37,478 nucleotides of DNA, from the NCBI GenBank assembly GCA_013298525.1, contig JAAFHW010000022.1, positions 1 through 37,478 of the forward strand, in the 5' to 3' direction. Shown piece by piece: positions 24,496 to 32,893 of the stretch. The position numbers and the translations under genes were made by a program. The stretch's first letter is position 1; each line of letters begins with the position of its first letter. The notes under the pieces are model-generated. The model searched no databases, was not told the DNA's origin, and worked only from the letters and a program-made list of their open reading frames with translations. This stretch comes from Flavobacteriia bacterium. GTDB lineage: Bacteria; Bacteroidota; Bacteroidia; Flavobacteriales; Flavobacteriaceae.

Positions 24496-25440
24496 CTATA
24501 ATTCTTGAATTAATAACCAAGCTTCTGGATTATGCGATTTTTTTATTCTTTGCATTTCATTCTGAGCTTCTGTATAGGAAGAAAAACTCTTGTAAACTAC
24601 AGGAAATAATCCATGTTTATTTTGAGGAATTCTTCTTGCAGGATAACCCAATTTTAGAAGTAAATCATACATTTTCTCAGCATTTTTCTCCATTTGAAAA
24701 GCACCAGCTACAACATGGTAAGGCATTTTTCCTTCAGAAACGGTAAGCGTTACAGCAGGAAGAGGATTGCTAATGATAAAAGTAGCTGTTTGAATTTTTT
24801 GTTCTACTTGCTTTTGAACTTTTGTTTGAACCGCTAAAGTTTCTTGTTGTATTTGATTTTGATAATACTGATTTCCAAAGAAACCACCAGCACCAAGTAA
24901 TCCAGCACCAAGAACAAAAATGGCTGCATATTTTAAGAAATTACCCGAACTTCTTTTTTCTGGAGTAAAAGCAATTGGTGCTTTCTCCTCAAGAACTTCA
25001 ATTTCTTCTTTGTAAACTTCACGTTTTACAGCAGGCGAAACATATGTCGTTAATCCGAAAGAAGAAGTCAAATAATTAACTTGATCAGAAGGAACAAAAA
25101 CTAAATTTCGTTCAGCATTTAAGGAAAGATCACCAATATTTTTAATTGTAATAGCACCAAAATCATTCAACTTAGATTTCCATGTAGCCACTTGATTTTC
25201 AATTATAGTAACAGCTACTTCATAACTCATTTTTTCAGCTTGAGCAATATGATTAGCAAGTAAACCGTCATTATTTTTCAAATAAGCATTGAAAGAAATC
25301 AATTTCTTTGGAGGATAAAACGAATGTGAATCTTGATGCAATTGCGCCGATTGGATTTCGGTCAAAAAAGCACCAAATCCCGGAACAGTTACACATTGGT
25401 AACGATATAATAATTGTGATATGTATTGATCCATCTTCAT
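24496..25440 (-). CDS. HU-like (CCDC81-type) and SPOR domain membrane protein
   Basis: 314 residues. Residues about 1-60 and 68-135 look like the paired bacterial HU-CCDC81 domains (VTVPGFGAFL; FGAITIKNIGDLSL). A membrane helix follows at about 169-190 (YAAIFVLGAGLLGAGGFFG), then a short coil, and a C-terminal SPOR domain at about 240-313 (YHVVAGAFQMEKNAEKM). SPOR domains bind denuded glycan strands at the division septum. The N-terminus would be cytoplasmic and the SPOR domain periplasmic. A second Met at residue 3 is an alternative start. It is divergent from dprA. Confidence 0.88.
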   Translation of the reverse strand: MKMDQYISQLLYRYQCVTVPGFGAFLTEIQSAQLHQDSHSFYPPKKLISFNAYLKNNDGLLANHIAQAEKMSYEVAVTIIENQVATWKSKLNDFGAITIKNIGDLSLNAERNLVFVPSDQVNYLTSSFGLTTYVSPAVKREVYKEEIEVLEEKAPIAFTPEKRSSGNFLKYAAIFVLGAGLLGAGGFFGNQYYQNQIQQETLAVQTKVQKQVEQKIQTATFIISNPLPAVTLTVSEGKMPYHVVAGAFQMEKNAEKMYDLLLKLGYPARRIPQNKHGLFPVVYKSFSSYTEAQNEMQRIKKSHNPEAWLLIQEL

Positions 25441-25445
25441 AATGA

Positions 25446-25476
25446 CAAATTTAATTATTTAATGTGGAATGCAAAA
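25446..25476 (-). promoter_or_regulatory. Promoter of the HU/SPOR gene
   Basis: On the minus strand, TTTTG (25476-25472) and TAAATTTG (25453-25446) are separated by 18 bases, matching the TTG-N(17-23)-TAnnTTTG arrangement. The -7 element ends 5 bases before the ATG, implying an almost leaderless message. Confidence 0.65.
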
Positions 25477-25490
25477 TTTTATCAACAAAC

Positions 25491-25522
25491 TTTGTTAACA
25501 ATTTTTATTGTTCTTACTTTTG
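25491..25522 (+). promoter_or_regulatory. Promoter of dprA
   Basis: TTTG (25491-25494) and TACTTTTG (25515-25522) are separated by 20 bases, a full match to the Bacteroidota pattern, 36 bases before the dprA ATG. The -33 element is part of a 13-base inverted repeat. Confidence 0.7.
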
Positions 25523-25558
25523 GAGTCATATTTATACACACCATACAGATTTAATATA

Positions 25559-26662
25559 ATGAACGACACAGAATTACTGCACTTATTGGCATTACTAAAA
25601 GTAGATGGCGTTGGCGATATTGTTGCCAAAAAATTGCTTTCTCATTGTGAAAATGCCGAATCAATCTTCAAAACCAAAGCCTCTAAACTAACTTCAATTG
25701 ACGGAATTGGTAAAACTTTAATTAAAAGTTTGAAAGACAAATCGGTTTTTAAACAAGCCGAAGAAGAACTTCGTTTTATTAAAGACAACAACATTAATTT
25801 GATTTATTATCTAGATAAAGAATATCCAAATCGACTCAAACATTGTATTGATAGTCCGCTTTTAATGTTTTCTTCAGGTAAAATGGATTTGAATAATCAG
25901 AAGATAATCAGTATTGTTGGCACTCGTGAAGTTACTTCTTATGGTACCGAATTTTGCAAAAAATTAATTGAAGATTTAGTACCATTAAATCCAATCATCG
26001 TTAGCGGATTTGCCTATGGAGTTGATATCGTTGCTCACAAGGCTGCAATGGATAATAATTTGCAAACCATTGGTGTGATTGCCCATGGATTGAACCAAGT
26101 TTATCCAAAAGTGCATAAAAAGTATGTTGCCAAAATGGAAGAAAATGGAGGTTTTCTAACCGAGTTTTGGAGTACATCAAATCCTGAAAAGGAGAATTTT
26201 GTGAAACGAAATCGCATTGTCGCCGGAATGAGTGAAGCTACAATTGTAATAGAAAGTGCCGAAAAAGGCGGCTCACTAATTACAGCCAATTTAGCCAATG
26301 ATTACAATAGAGATGTCTTTGCCGTTCCAGGAAGAATTTCTGATAAATTTAGTCAAGGTTGCAATAATTTGATTAAAACCCAACGCGCTCATTTGCTAAC
26401 CTCTGCAGCTGATATTCTTTACATTCTCAATTGGGAATTACAACCCAAAGAAGAAAAAATAATTCAAAAACAACTCTTCGTTTCTCTCGAAAGCGACGAG
26501 CAAAAACTCTACGATTATCTTATAAAAAACGGAAAGCAACTACTTGATGTAATTGCTCTCGATTGTGATTTGCCAGTTTTTAAAACCGCATCTATTTTAT
26601 TGAATATGGAACTAAAAGGAGTTATTCGACCTTTGCCAGGAAAATTATTTGAAGTTGTTTAG
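25559..26662 (+). CDS. dprA: DNA-processing protein DprA
   Basis: 367 residues from the ATG at 25559. The longest frame starts at a TTG inside the promoter region and is rejected. The N-terminus has helix-hairpin-helix segments (VDGVGDIVAKKLL, SIDGIGKTLIKSL). The Rossmann core has SIVGTREVTSYG, the signature SGFAYGVDIVAH, NRIVAGMS, KGGSLITANLA and PGRISDKFSQGCN. A C-terminal winged-helix DML1-like region follows. DprA loads RecA onto incoming single-stranded DNA during transformation. Its stop is 4 bases from the stop of the convergent Hsp70 gene, with no terminator between them. Confidence 0.95.
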   Translation: MNDTELLHLLALLKVDGVGDIVAKKLLSHCENAESIFKTKASKLTSIDGIGKTLIKSLKDKSVFKQAEEELRFIKDNNINLIYYLDKEYPNRLKHCIDSPLLMFSSGKMDLNNQKIISIVGTREVTSYGTEFCKKLIEDLVPLNPIIVSGFAYGVDIVAHKAAMDNNLQTIGVIAHGLNQVYPKVHKKYVAKMEENGGFLTEFWSTSNPEKENFVKRNRIVAGMSEATIVIESAEKGGSLITANLANDYNRDVFAVPGRISDKFSQGCNNLIKTQRAHLLTSAADILYILNWELQPKEEKIIQKQLFVSLESDEQKLYDYLIKNGKQLLDVIALDCDLPVFKTASILLNMELKGVIRPLPGKLFEVV

Positions 26663-26666
26663 AAGA

Positions 26667-29147
26667 TTATTTCAATCCTAAATTCCCATCAAAACTGTTG
26701 AAGTCGTCTTTTAGTTTTGGTTTTACTTTTAATAGTTCCCAAAACTGACTGCAAATCGATTTCAGTTCCACCAAGTTATTGTTTTCTAAAGCTTTTTCAC
26801 CCAATTCGACTAATTTTAAAAACTTGTCTCTGTTAGTAAATTCGTCTTCGTCTTTAAAACGATAATAATAGAAATAATCAATAAAACGAGATTCTTGTTT
26901 TAGATAAACAGAATCAATTAAACTGTCTAATTCCTTAGTTTTTTTACGAATTAAATATTTATTGTTGGATTGTAAAAACTCAACTTCATTTTTAATTATC
27001 TTTTCATATTCTTCCATTTGACGCGGATTCGCTTGTTCTGCATAGGTTTGGAAAACTTCTTTAGAATAATGATATTCGCTCAATTCATTCAAGACATGTT
27101 TGTGGCGCACCAAATCGTCATATTCTTGAATCGTTAAACGTTTCATCTCATCAATTTGATACTTTTTATCTGTTGATTTATCATTAACAATCTCTAAAGA
27201 TTCATTGTATAAAACCGCCAAATGATCTTTTATTCGTTTTAATTTGGCAAGATATTCATAGTTTTCATCTTCTTCGTTATCGTAAATTTCTTCCGAAAGT
27301 TCATCGAGAACTACTTTAATTTCTTCGGTTAATTTAGATAATGAAATGGTTCGCTCATGCGGATTGAACACTTCTTTTATTTCTAAATCTAATGAACTAA
27401 TGTAAACCGTAATACTCAAATCGCGCGATTCAGAAATTTTGAAATTCAGTTCAACATCCATTCCTTTCAATAAATCTTGATGAAAATCTTTTCCGCAAAT
27501 TTCTATGTAACCTATGGTTAAGTTGCTTCCAACCATACTTCCAGCATTACCTTCTACAATGTTGATGATTAATTTATCGTCAGAATTTTTTAGAATATTT
27601 TTAGAACAAGTTTTGTAAATAGTCTTCTTTAGTGGCAGAATATCGTTCTTCCTAAAAATACGTTCCATAAAAGTTTTACCACTTTCTTCATCAACTTCTA
27701 AACAAATATCGTTTGGCAAAGGTTGACCAGAAATGTTGTAAAGTCCATTAGTAATTTGAATGGAAGTATGCTGATACACCTGATTTTGTTGTTGGTCAAA
27801 TAAAAATAATGAGAAGATATTGGTAGCTTTTTCTAAAAGTGGTACAAACTCCGCAATTTTTTTATTTGCAGCAAGCAAACCTGTATCAAAACCGCCATCA
27901 CTTCTAGTAATTCTATAAAATCCATTAAAATCGGTTGGTAAAATAGCAACAATCAATTCTTCTTTATCTTTAGAATGAGGTTCAAAAATAAGTTCAATCG
28001 ATAAAGTTTCTTGTTCAACAACTACTTCTTTTTCAGATTCAATATATTCTGATGGTTTTGAGCCAGCATAAAAACTTGCACCCAAAACCACGGCTGTCGT
28101 TGGATCAATACTAGAATCTACAAGAGTTTGGCTTCTTTTTTCTAATTCTTGTCGGATGTAAGGAATGTACGTAGTTCCGCCAACAAGTATGATGCGTTCA
28201 ATGTCAGAAAATTTCAAGTTATTTTCTTGAATTAACTTATGCGTGAGTTGAAATGATTCTTCAAATTTTGGAGCAACAATAGCTTCAAATTCTGCTTTAG
28301 ATAATTCTAAATCTAAAGATAAATCAAGTTCGTCAAATTCAATTTCTATGTTGGTTTTTTCTTTTAAGGAGAGTTCTTTTTTAGCTTCTTCGGCTTTAAA
28401 AAGTAATTCGAAATACAGTTTTTTATAAATCGCATCTTCGCCGGAAATCATTTTATTCCAAAGGTTGTCTTCTGAAGATTGCGTTTCCATTTTTGGACAA
28501 ATAATTTTCTCTACAAATAAGGTATCAAGGTCAACTCCGCCAAGGAAATTATTCCCTTTATGATCGATTACTTTCAATTCGCGTTCGTCAATTTTTACTA
28601 AAGCAACGTCAAATGTTCCACCACCAAAATCATAAACCAACCATTTTTTCTCAGAAGAAATATCTAAATTTTGAAAATTGGAATAAGCCAAACAAGCCGC
28701 AATGGGTTCTTGAAGCAAAACGACTTCTGCAAATCCAGCTTCGTAACCAGCTTTTTTGGTGGCATTAGTTTGAATGGTGTCAAACGATGCAGGAATAGTA
28801 ATTACCGCCGATTTTGGATTTTCATTTTGAGTAAAATTTATCAACTCTTTCAATACCATCGATGAAAGTTCAATAGGAGCAATTTGTTTGTCCAAATCTT
28901 TTACAAAATAGGTTTCATCAGAACCCATTTTTCTTTTGAAAGAAGCAAAAACATTTTCAGAATTAGACAAAAAATGTTCGCGAGCTTTGTCACCAATTTG
29001 AATACGACCTTTTCTAAAAGAAACCACAGAAGGAATAGTATCTTTAAACCCAACAGGATTTTTGTAGATAGTTACTTTGCCGTTTTCATATTTAGCAATG
29101 GCAGAATTGGTTGTGCCTAAATCAATTCCGATATTAATGTTTTTCAT
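26667..29147 (-). CDS. Atypical Hsp70 (DnaK-like) with inserted domain and long C-terminal helical region
   Basis: 826 residues against about 640 for DnaK. The ATPase domain is intact: phosphate-1 loop GIDLGTTNS (7-15), phosphate-2 DFGGGTFD (173-180), adenosine motif ILVGGTTYIP (320-329). The usual hydrophobic interdomain linker is not seen. Instead about 90-110 residues (386-475) of unrecognised sequence precede a region resembling the substrate-binding beta domain (NDILPLKKT at 501-509, through KEVF near 594). Residues 600-826 are charged helices, longer than the DnaK lid. It lies 14 bases after a GrpE-like gene. Probably a dedicated chaperone, not the general DnaK. Confidence 0.88.
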   Translation of the reverse strand: MKNINIGIDLGTTNSAIAKYENGKVTIYKNPVGFKDTIPSVVSFRKGRIQIGDKAREHFLSNSENVFASFKRKMGSDETYFVKDLDKQIAPIELSSMVLKELINFTQNENPKSAVITIPASFDTIQTNATKKAGYEAGFAEVVLLQEPIAACLAYSNFQNLDISSEKKWLVYDFGGGTFDVALVKIDERELKVIDHKGNNFLGGVDLDTLFVEKIICPKMETQSSEDNLWNKMISGEDAIYKKLYFELLFKAEEAKKELSLKEKTNIEIEFDELDLSLDLELSKAEFEAIVAPKFEESFQLTHKLIQENNLKFSDIERIILVGGTTYIPYIRQELEKRSQTLVDSSIDPTTAVVLGASFYAGSKPSEYIESEKEVVVEQETLSIELIFEPHSKDKEELIVAILPTDFNGFYRITRSDGGFDTGLLAANKKIAEFVPLLEKATNIFSLFLFDQQQNQVYQHTSIQITNGLYNISGQPLPNDICLEVDEESGKTFMERIFRKNDILPLKKTIYKTCSKNILKNSDDKLIINIVEGNAGSMVGSNLTIGYIEICGKDFHQDLLKGMDVELNFKISESRDLSITVYISSLDLEIKEVFNPHERTISLSKLTEEIKVVLDELSEEIYDNEEDENYEYLAKLKRIKDHLAVLYNESLEIVNDKSTDKKYQIDEMKRLTIQEYDDLVRHKHVLNELSEYHYSKEVFQTYAEQANPRQMEEYEKIIKNEVEFLQSNNKYLIRKKTKELDSLIDSVYLKQESRFIDYFYYYRFKDEDEFTNRDKFLKLVELGEKALENNNLVELKSICSQFWELLKVKPKLKDDFNSFDGNLGLK

Positions 29148-29161
29148 AGCTTTTCTAGAAA

Positions 29162-29449
29162 TTATTCAACAATTACGATACCTTTTTGTAATAAAACATA
29201 ATTGTCATTTTGCATTTTATAAATTACAGGCTTTAAAACTTTGGTGATTTTCTTAGCGCTTGGATTTAGAATATTGGCTTCAATTGAGGCATCTCTTTCA
29301 TCATATTGGTTTCCAATTGGATTAATGATTTTATAACCCAATTCCTCAAGTTCGTGTTGAATCCTGTTCAGGTTACGTTCAAAAATATCTAGATTTTGTT
29401 CGGTTGCTTTCTTTTCGATTTCAAATAATTGGTTGATGATGGCTTCCAT
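29162..29449 (-). CDS. Small GrpE-like putative nucleotide exchange factor
   Basis: 95 residues. Residues 1-37 form a helix (QNLDIFERNLNRIQHELEEL). Residues 38-95 resemble the GrpE beta-wing domain: GYKIINPIGNQYDERDASIE compares with the GrpE segment in which a Pro-Leu-Gly/Asp-Pro stretch precedes a His-Glu or Gln-Ala motif, and KVLKPVIYKM with VLLQKGIVIVE compares with its terminal strands. The long N-terminal dimer helix of GrpE is absent. It directly precedes the Hsp70-like gene on the same strand, the expected partner. Homology is inferred by eye and is not certain. Confidence 0.65.
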   Translation of the reverse strand: MEAIINQLFEIEKKATEQNLDIFERNLNRIQHELEELGYKIINPIGNQYDERDASIEANILNPSAKKITKVLKPVIYKMQNDNYVLLQKGIVIVE

Positions 29450-29536
29450 GAATTATTACTTAATTTGAATAAGTAGGCAATTTACAATTATTTTATTTTT
29501 TTCAATAAAATCAAGTAAAATAAAGCGTTAAAATTT

Positions 29537-29544
29537 TACATTTG
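29537..29544 (+). promoter_or_regulatory. Promoter -7 element of the membrane protein gene at 29567
   Basis: TACATTTG matches TAnnTTTG, 22 bases before the ATG. No clear TTG is seen at the -33 position. The 117-base gap 29450-29566 separates the divergent GrpE-like gene and holds nothing else recognisable. Confidence 0.5.
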
Positions 29545-29566
29545 TTTTTCTTCAATTTACAAGCGC

Positions 29567-31084
29567 ATGAATATCATAGAATTATTTGAAAACTTAAATA
29601 TTGATAAATCCTCATTTCTTCAAATTACTTCTGAAGAGATTATTAGAATTGAAAAACATGTAAATGTTGAGAAGAAAATAAACCCTGATATTGATGTTAA
29701 TGTTGCCAATAATTTAATAGAAGCTCTAAAATATTTTCCAACCGAGTTTCAATTTATTGCTAACATTAGAGTTTTATACAATTTTTTCAGTAAGAAAAGT
29801 TACCTAAGAGACGATTTTCCAGCACAAAATATTGAAGTAAATGGTGATAAAGTAAAATTATTTATTGAGAAATACCTTCAAGATGATTTGACTACTTTTT
29901 TTGATAAAAAAATTATTGAAAACAAGTATGAAGAAATGAACGATCTTCTAATTTATAAAGAATATTTTCCAGAAGAGCTGTTGTATAAAGTTGCAAAAAG
30001 AGCTGAAGGGAAATTAGATTTTGTTTTATTTAGTTTGCATGCAAGTAACGTTAATTATTTTCCTTTACTTTTTGTCAAGCAATCTCATTTTTTTACTTTT
30101 TTATCCCATTTTGTTAGTTCAGAATTAGACGATAAGGTGAATCATCTTTTAAACGCAATAGTTGATATTTATAATGTAACCAAAAGTTCAGAATTTGCTG
30201 AAGCCATTATGATTTCAATGTCGAATTACCGTTCATTTGATGAAGAATTGATGGATACAATTGCTTCAAATAAGAGAGTAGTTCTTGATAATATTAATGG
30301 TAGAGAAGGTAGAGGTGAAAAATCTGTTTTTTCGTGGAAAACATTTTTTATCATTTTAGTGATTTTATTAAAAGTTGCTTTTTTCTCAAATAAATGTTCT
30401 TCAGATTCTAATTCAACTTATGATAATTACGATAATAACACCTACGATAATGTCCAAATTGAAGAAACGCCAGCTGAATTAGACCCATATTATACAGAAT
30501 CACAAGCCAAAATAGACACATTCAAAATGTTTTTAACCGATTATGACAAAACAGAGAAGAATAATTTGACTTATAATGATACTATAAAAACAGGTCAAAA
30601 TCCTTTCACTAATGTTTATAAGAAGCAGTTTGTTTCAACTTCCTATAATTACAGGTTGTTTACAAATAAAACAAATTATGATATCATTTTGCTAGAAAAT
30701 GCAGTTGCCTACGATACAATAAATATTTCTAAGCAAGCTTATTATATAAAATCTAAACAGGATTTTAAATTGGATTTAACCAGTGAATTTAAGAGAACAT
30801 TTAATTTTTATGTTGGAAAAAAATTGGCATCTTTTCACAATAGTAAAGAAAAGTTATACATACATGGTAATTCAATTGTTGAACCAAGATTTACAATACT
30901 TGCCAATGGTGCTAAAGAGCTTCTGAATGATGATTATTCTTTTAAAGAAGATGTAATAATAGTTGAGAGAAACGGAAAAATTGTTATTGAGTCTAAAGGA
31001 TTAAGCACAAAAGAGCAAAGCTTTAAGCAAATTCAGAAAGAGCAGGAAGTGATAATAGAAGAAATCAAAAAAAGAAATGAGTGA
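29567..31084 (+). CDS. Single-pass membrane protein of unknown function next to the Hsp70 pair
   Basis: 505 residues. Residues 1-250 are helical and soluble with no signal peptide, so probably cytoplasmic. One membrane helix lies at about 257-274 (WKTFFIILVILLKVAFF). It is followed by a low-complexity stretch rich in Asp, Asn and Tyr (280-296) and an extracytoplasmic domain of mixed strands ending in a charged helix. No family was recognised. It is divergent from the GrpE-like/Hsp70 pair, and a client or adaptor relationship with them is only a positional guess. Its stop overlaps a hairpin shared with trpS. Confidence 0.75.
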   Translation: MNIIELFENLNIDKSSFLQITSEEIIRIEKHVNVEKKINPDIDVNVANNLIEALKYFPTEFQFIANIRVLYNFFSKKSYLRDDFPAQNIEVNGDKVKLFIEKYLQDDLTTFFDKKIIENKYEEMNDLLIYKEYFPEELLYKVAKRAEGKLDFVLFSLHASNVNYFPLLFVKQSHFFTFLSHFVSSELDDKVNHLLNAIVDIYNVTKSSEFAEAIMISMSNYRSFDEELMDTIASNKRVVLDNINGREGRGEKSVFSWKTFFIILVILLKVAFFSNKCSSDSNSTYDNYDNNTYDNVQIEETPAELDPYYTESQAKIDTFKMFLTDYDKTEKNNLTYNDTIKTGQNPFTNVYKKQFVSTSYNYRLFTNKTNYDIILLENAVAYDTINISKQAYYIKSKQDFKLDLTSEFKRTFNFYVGKKLASFHNSKEKLYIHGNSIVEPRFTILANGAKELLNDDYSFKEDVIIVERNGKIVIESKGLSTKEQSFKQIQKEQEVIIEEIKKRNE

Positions 31085-31097
31085 TGTTTAATCACTC
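31079..31097. terminator. Hairpin spanning two convergent stop codons
   Basis: GAGTGAT (31079-31085) pairs with ATCACTC (31091-31097), loop GTTTA. The arms contain the TGA stops of the membrane protein gene and of trpS. It has no long T-run, so termination efficiency is uncertain. Confidence 0.5.
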
Positions 31098-32063
31098 AAA
31101 TCCTAGTTTTACTCTAACTCTTCCTAAAACTTCATTGGCAATTAAATGAGCTTTTTGAGCACCTTTTTGCAACAAAGCATCAACTTCTTCAAGATGGTTG
31201 ATGTAGTAATTATATTTTTCTCTTTCTGTTTTAAATTTCTCGCAGATTAATTCAAACAAAGCTTGTTTGGCGTGACCATAACCATAATTTCCGCCAAGGT
31301 AATTTTGTTTCATGCTTACAATTTGCTCTGCATTAGCTAGTAATTTATAAAGAGCAAAAATTTTGCAAGTATCAGGATTTTTTGGTTCTTCAAGTGGCGT
31401 ACTATCACTTTCAATTGACATTACTTGTTTGCGCAAAGCTTTGTCATCAAGAAAAATATCTATAATATTTCCACGAGATTTACTCATTTTATTTCCGTCA
31501 GTTCCAGGTATGTACATGGTTTCTTCTTGTACTTTTCCTTCAGGAATAACAAAAGTTTCTCCCATTTGATGATTGAATCTTGAAGCTACATCACGAGTAA
31601 TTTCTATGTGTTGCATTTGGTCTTTTCCAACAGGAACGAAGTTTGCATCATATAATAAAATATCGGCAGCCATCAACATTGGATAAGTAAATAATCCTGC
31701 GTTTACGTCTTCTAATCTATCGGCTTTATCTTTAAATGAATGTGCTAATGTCAATCTTTGAAACGGAAAGAAACAACTTAAATACCATGACAATTCTGCC
31801 GTTTGAGGCACATCGCTTTGACGGTAAAAAGTTACTTTATTGATATCTAAACCACAAGCAAGCCATGCTGCAGCAGTACTATAAGTGTTTTTTCTTAGCG
31901 TTTCACCATCTTTAATTTGAGTAATGGAATGTAAATCGGCTATAAACAAAAACGATTGATTATCAGGATTATTAGATAACTCAATTGCCGGAATGATAGC
32001 TCCAAGTAAATTGCCTAAATGTGGTGTGCCTGTGCTTTGTACGCCTGTAAGTATTTTTGCCAT
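31092..32063 (-). CDS. trpS: Tryptophan-tRNA ligase
   Basis: 323 residues from the ATG at 32063; the longest frame adds 14 unlikely residues upstream. The class I signature appears as TPHLGN (13-18, the HIGH equivalent) and KMSKS (192-196), with the TrpRS-typical opening MAKILTGVQSTGTPHLGN and VGKDQMQHIEITRD. It charges tRNA-Trp with tryptophan. Length is normal for bacterial TrpRS. It is convergent with the membrane protein gene and divergent from plsC, with its own promoter. Confidence 0.96.
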   Translation of the reverse strand: MAKILTGVQSTGTPHLGNLLGAIIPAIELSNNPDNQSFLFIADLHSITQIKDGETLRKNTYSTAAAWLACGLDINKVTFYRQSDVPQTAELSWYLSCFFPFQRLTLAHSFKDKADRLEDVNAGLFTYPMLMAADILLYDANFVPVGKDQMQHIEITRDVASRFNHQMGETFVIPEGKVQEETMYIPGTDGNKMSKSRGNIIDIFLDDKALRKQVMSIESDSTPLEEPKNPDTCKIFALYKLLANAEQIVSMKQNYLGGNYGYGHAKQALFELICEKFKTEREKYNYYINHLEEVDALLQKGAQKAHLIANEVLGRVRVKLGFE

Positions 32064-32102
32064 AATTGCTGAATTGATTTCAGTATCAAAATTTATTTGA
32101 TG

Positions 32103-32110
32103 CAAAGTTA
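32103..32110 (-). promoter_or_regulatory. Promoter -7 element of trpS
   Basis: On the minus strand, TAACTTTG matches TAnnTTTG exactly, 39 bases before the trpS ATG. This position supports the downstream ATG as the true start. Confidence 0.6.
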
Positions 32111-32142
32111 AACCTTTGTAGTATAATTTGCATACTATTACT

Positions 32143-32150
32143 TATTTTTG
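32143..32150 (+). promoter_or_regulatory. Possible promoter -7 element of the first plsC gene
   Basis: TATTTTTG matches TAnnTTTG but ends only 5 bases before the ATG at 32156, implying a leaderless or nearly leaderless message. TTTG at 32115-32118 is the nearest -33 candidate, with a slightly long spacing of 24. Confidence 0.45.
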
Positions 32151-32155
32151 ACGCT

Positions 32156-32893
32156 ATGAGATTGCTAAAAATTATTTTTTGGGTCCTTTGGCGCGTTTGG
32201 TTTTACATTTTAATGGGTGCGCTTATTTTAATAATGTTACCATTTCTGTTACTTTCAATTTTGAAAGAAGAATGGTATCCTTATTTTTTTGTGATGGCAA
32301 GAATTTGGGCTAAAGGCATTCTTTTAGGGATGGGTTTTTATACTAAAATTGAAAGAGAACAAGAGTTAGAAAAAGGTAAAAGTTATATGTTAGTTGCCAA
32401 TCATACCTCAATGACTGATATAATGTTGATGCTTTCTGTCGCTCAAAATCCTTTTGTATTTGTAGGTAAAAAAGAATTATCTAAAATTCCACTTTTTGGA
32501 TTTTTTTACAAACGTACTTGTATTTTAGTAGATAGAAGTAGCCAAAAGAGTAGAATGGAAGTTTTTGCAAGAGCTCAAAAACGATTAAATCAAGGTTTAA
32601 GTATTTGTATTTTTCCTGAAGGCGGTGTTCCTGATGAAGCTGTAATGTTGGATGAATTCAAAGATGGTGCTTTCAAATTAGCAATAGAACATCAAATTCC
32701 AATTGTTCCAATGACCTTTGCTGATAATAAAACAAGAATGTCTTATACTTTTTTAAGTGGAAGTCCCGGAATTATGCGAGCAAAAGTGCATAGGTTTTTT
32801 GATACAAAAGGAAAAACATTAGAAGATAAAAAAGTTATAAAAGACGAAATACATTCCATTATTTTGAAACAATTGGAAGATTATAGTAAATAA
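32156..32893 (+). CDS. plsC: 1-acyl-sn-glycerol-3-phosphate acyltransferase (PlsC family)
   Basis: 245 residues. An N-terminal membrane helix (about 5-35) is followed by the acyltransferase motifs NHTSMTD (82-88, catalytic His and Asp), LVDRS and FPEGG (153-157). PlsC enzymes transfer an acyl chain to lysophosphatidic acid at the inner membrane in phospholipid synthesis. A second PlsC-like gene lies at the end of the window, so the two may differ in acyl donor or lipid acceptor. A terminator follows immediately. Confidence 0.9.
   Translation: MRLLKIIFWVLWRVWFYILMGALILIMLPFLLLSILKEEWYPYFFVMARIWAKGILLGMGFYTKIEREQELEKGKSYMLVANHTSMTDIMLMLSVAQNPFVFVGKKELSKIPLFGFFYKRTCILVDRSSQKSRMEVFARAQKRLNQGLSICIFPEGGVPDEAVMLDEFKDGAFKLAIEHQIPIVPMTFADNKTRMSYTFLSGSPGIMRAKVHRFFDTKGKTLEDKKVIKDEIHSIILKQLEDYSK

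Noticed and set aside
25508-25558. Longer DprA start at TTG 25508
   Set aside because: The codon overlaps the promoter region (-7 element at 25515-25522), and the added residues do not resemble DprA.
28671-29120. Two plus-strand frames inside the Hsp70-like gene
   Set aside because: Composition and position are explained by the opposite-strand Hsp70 reading frame.
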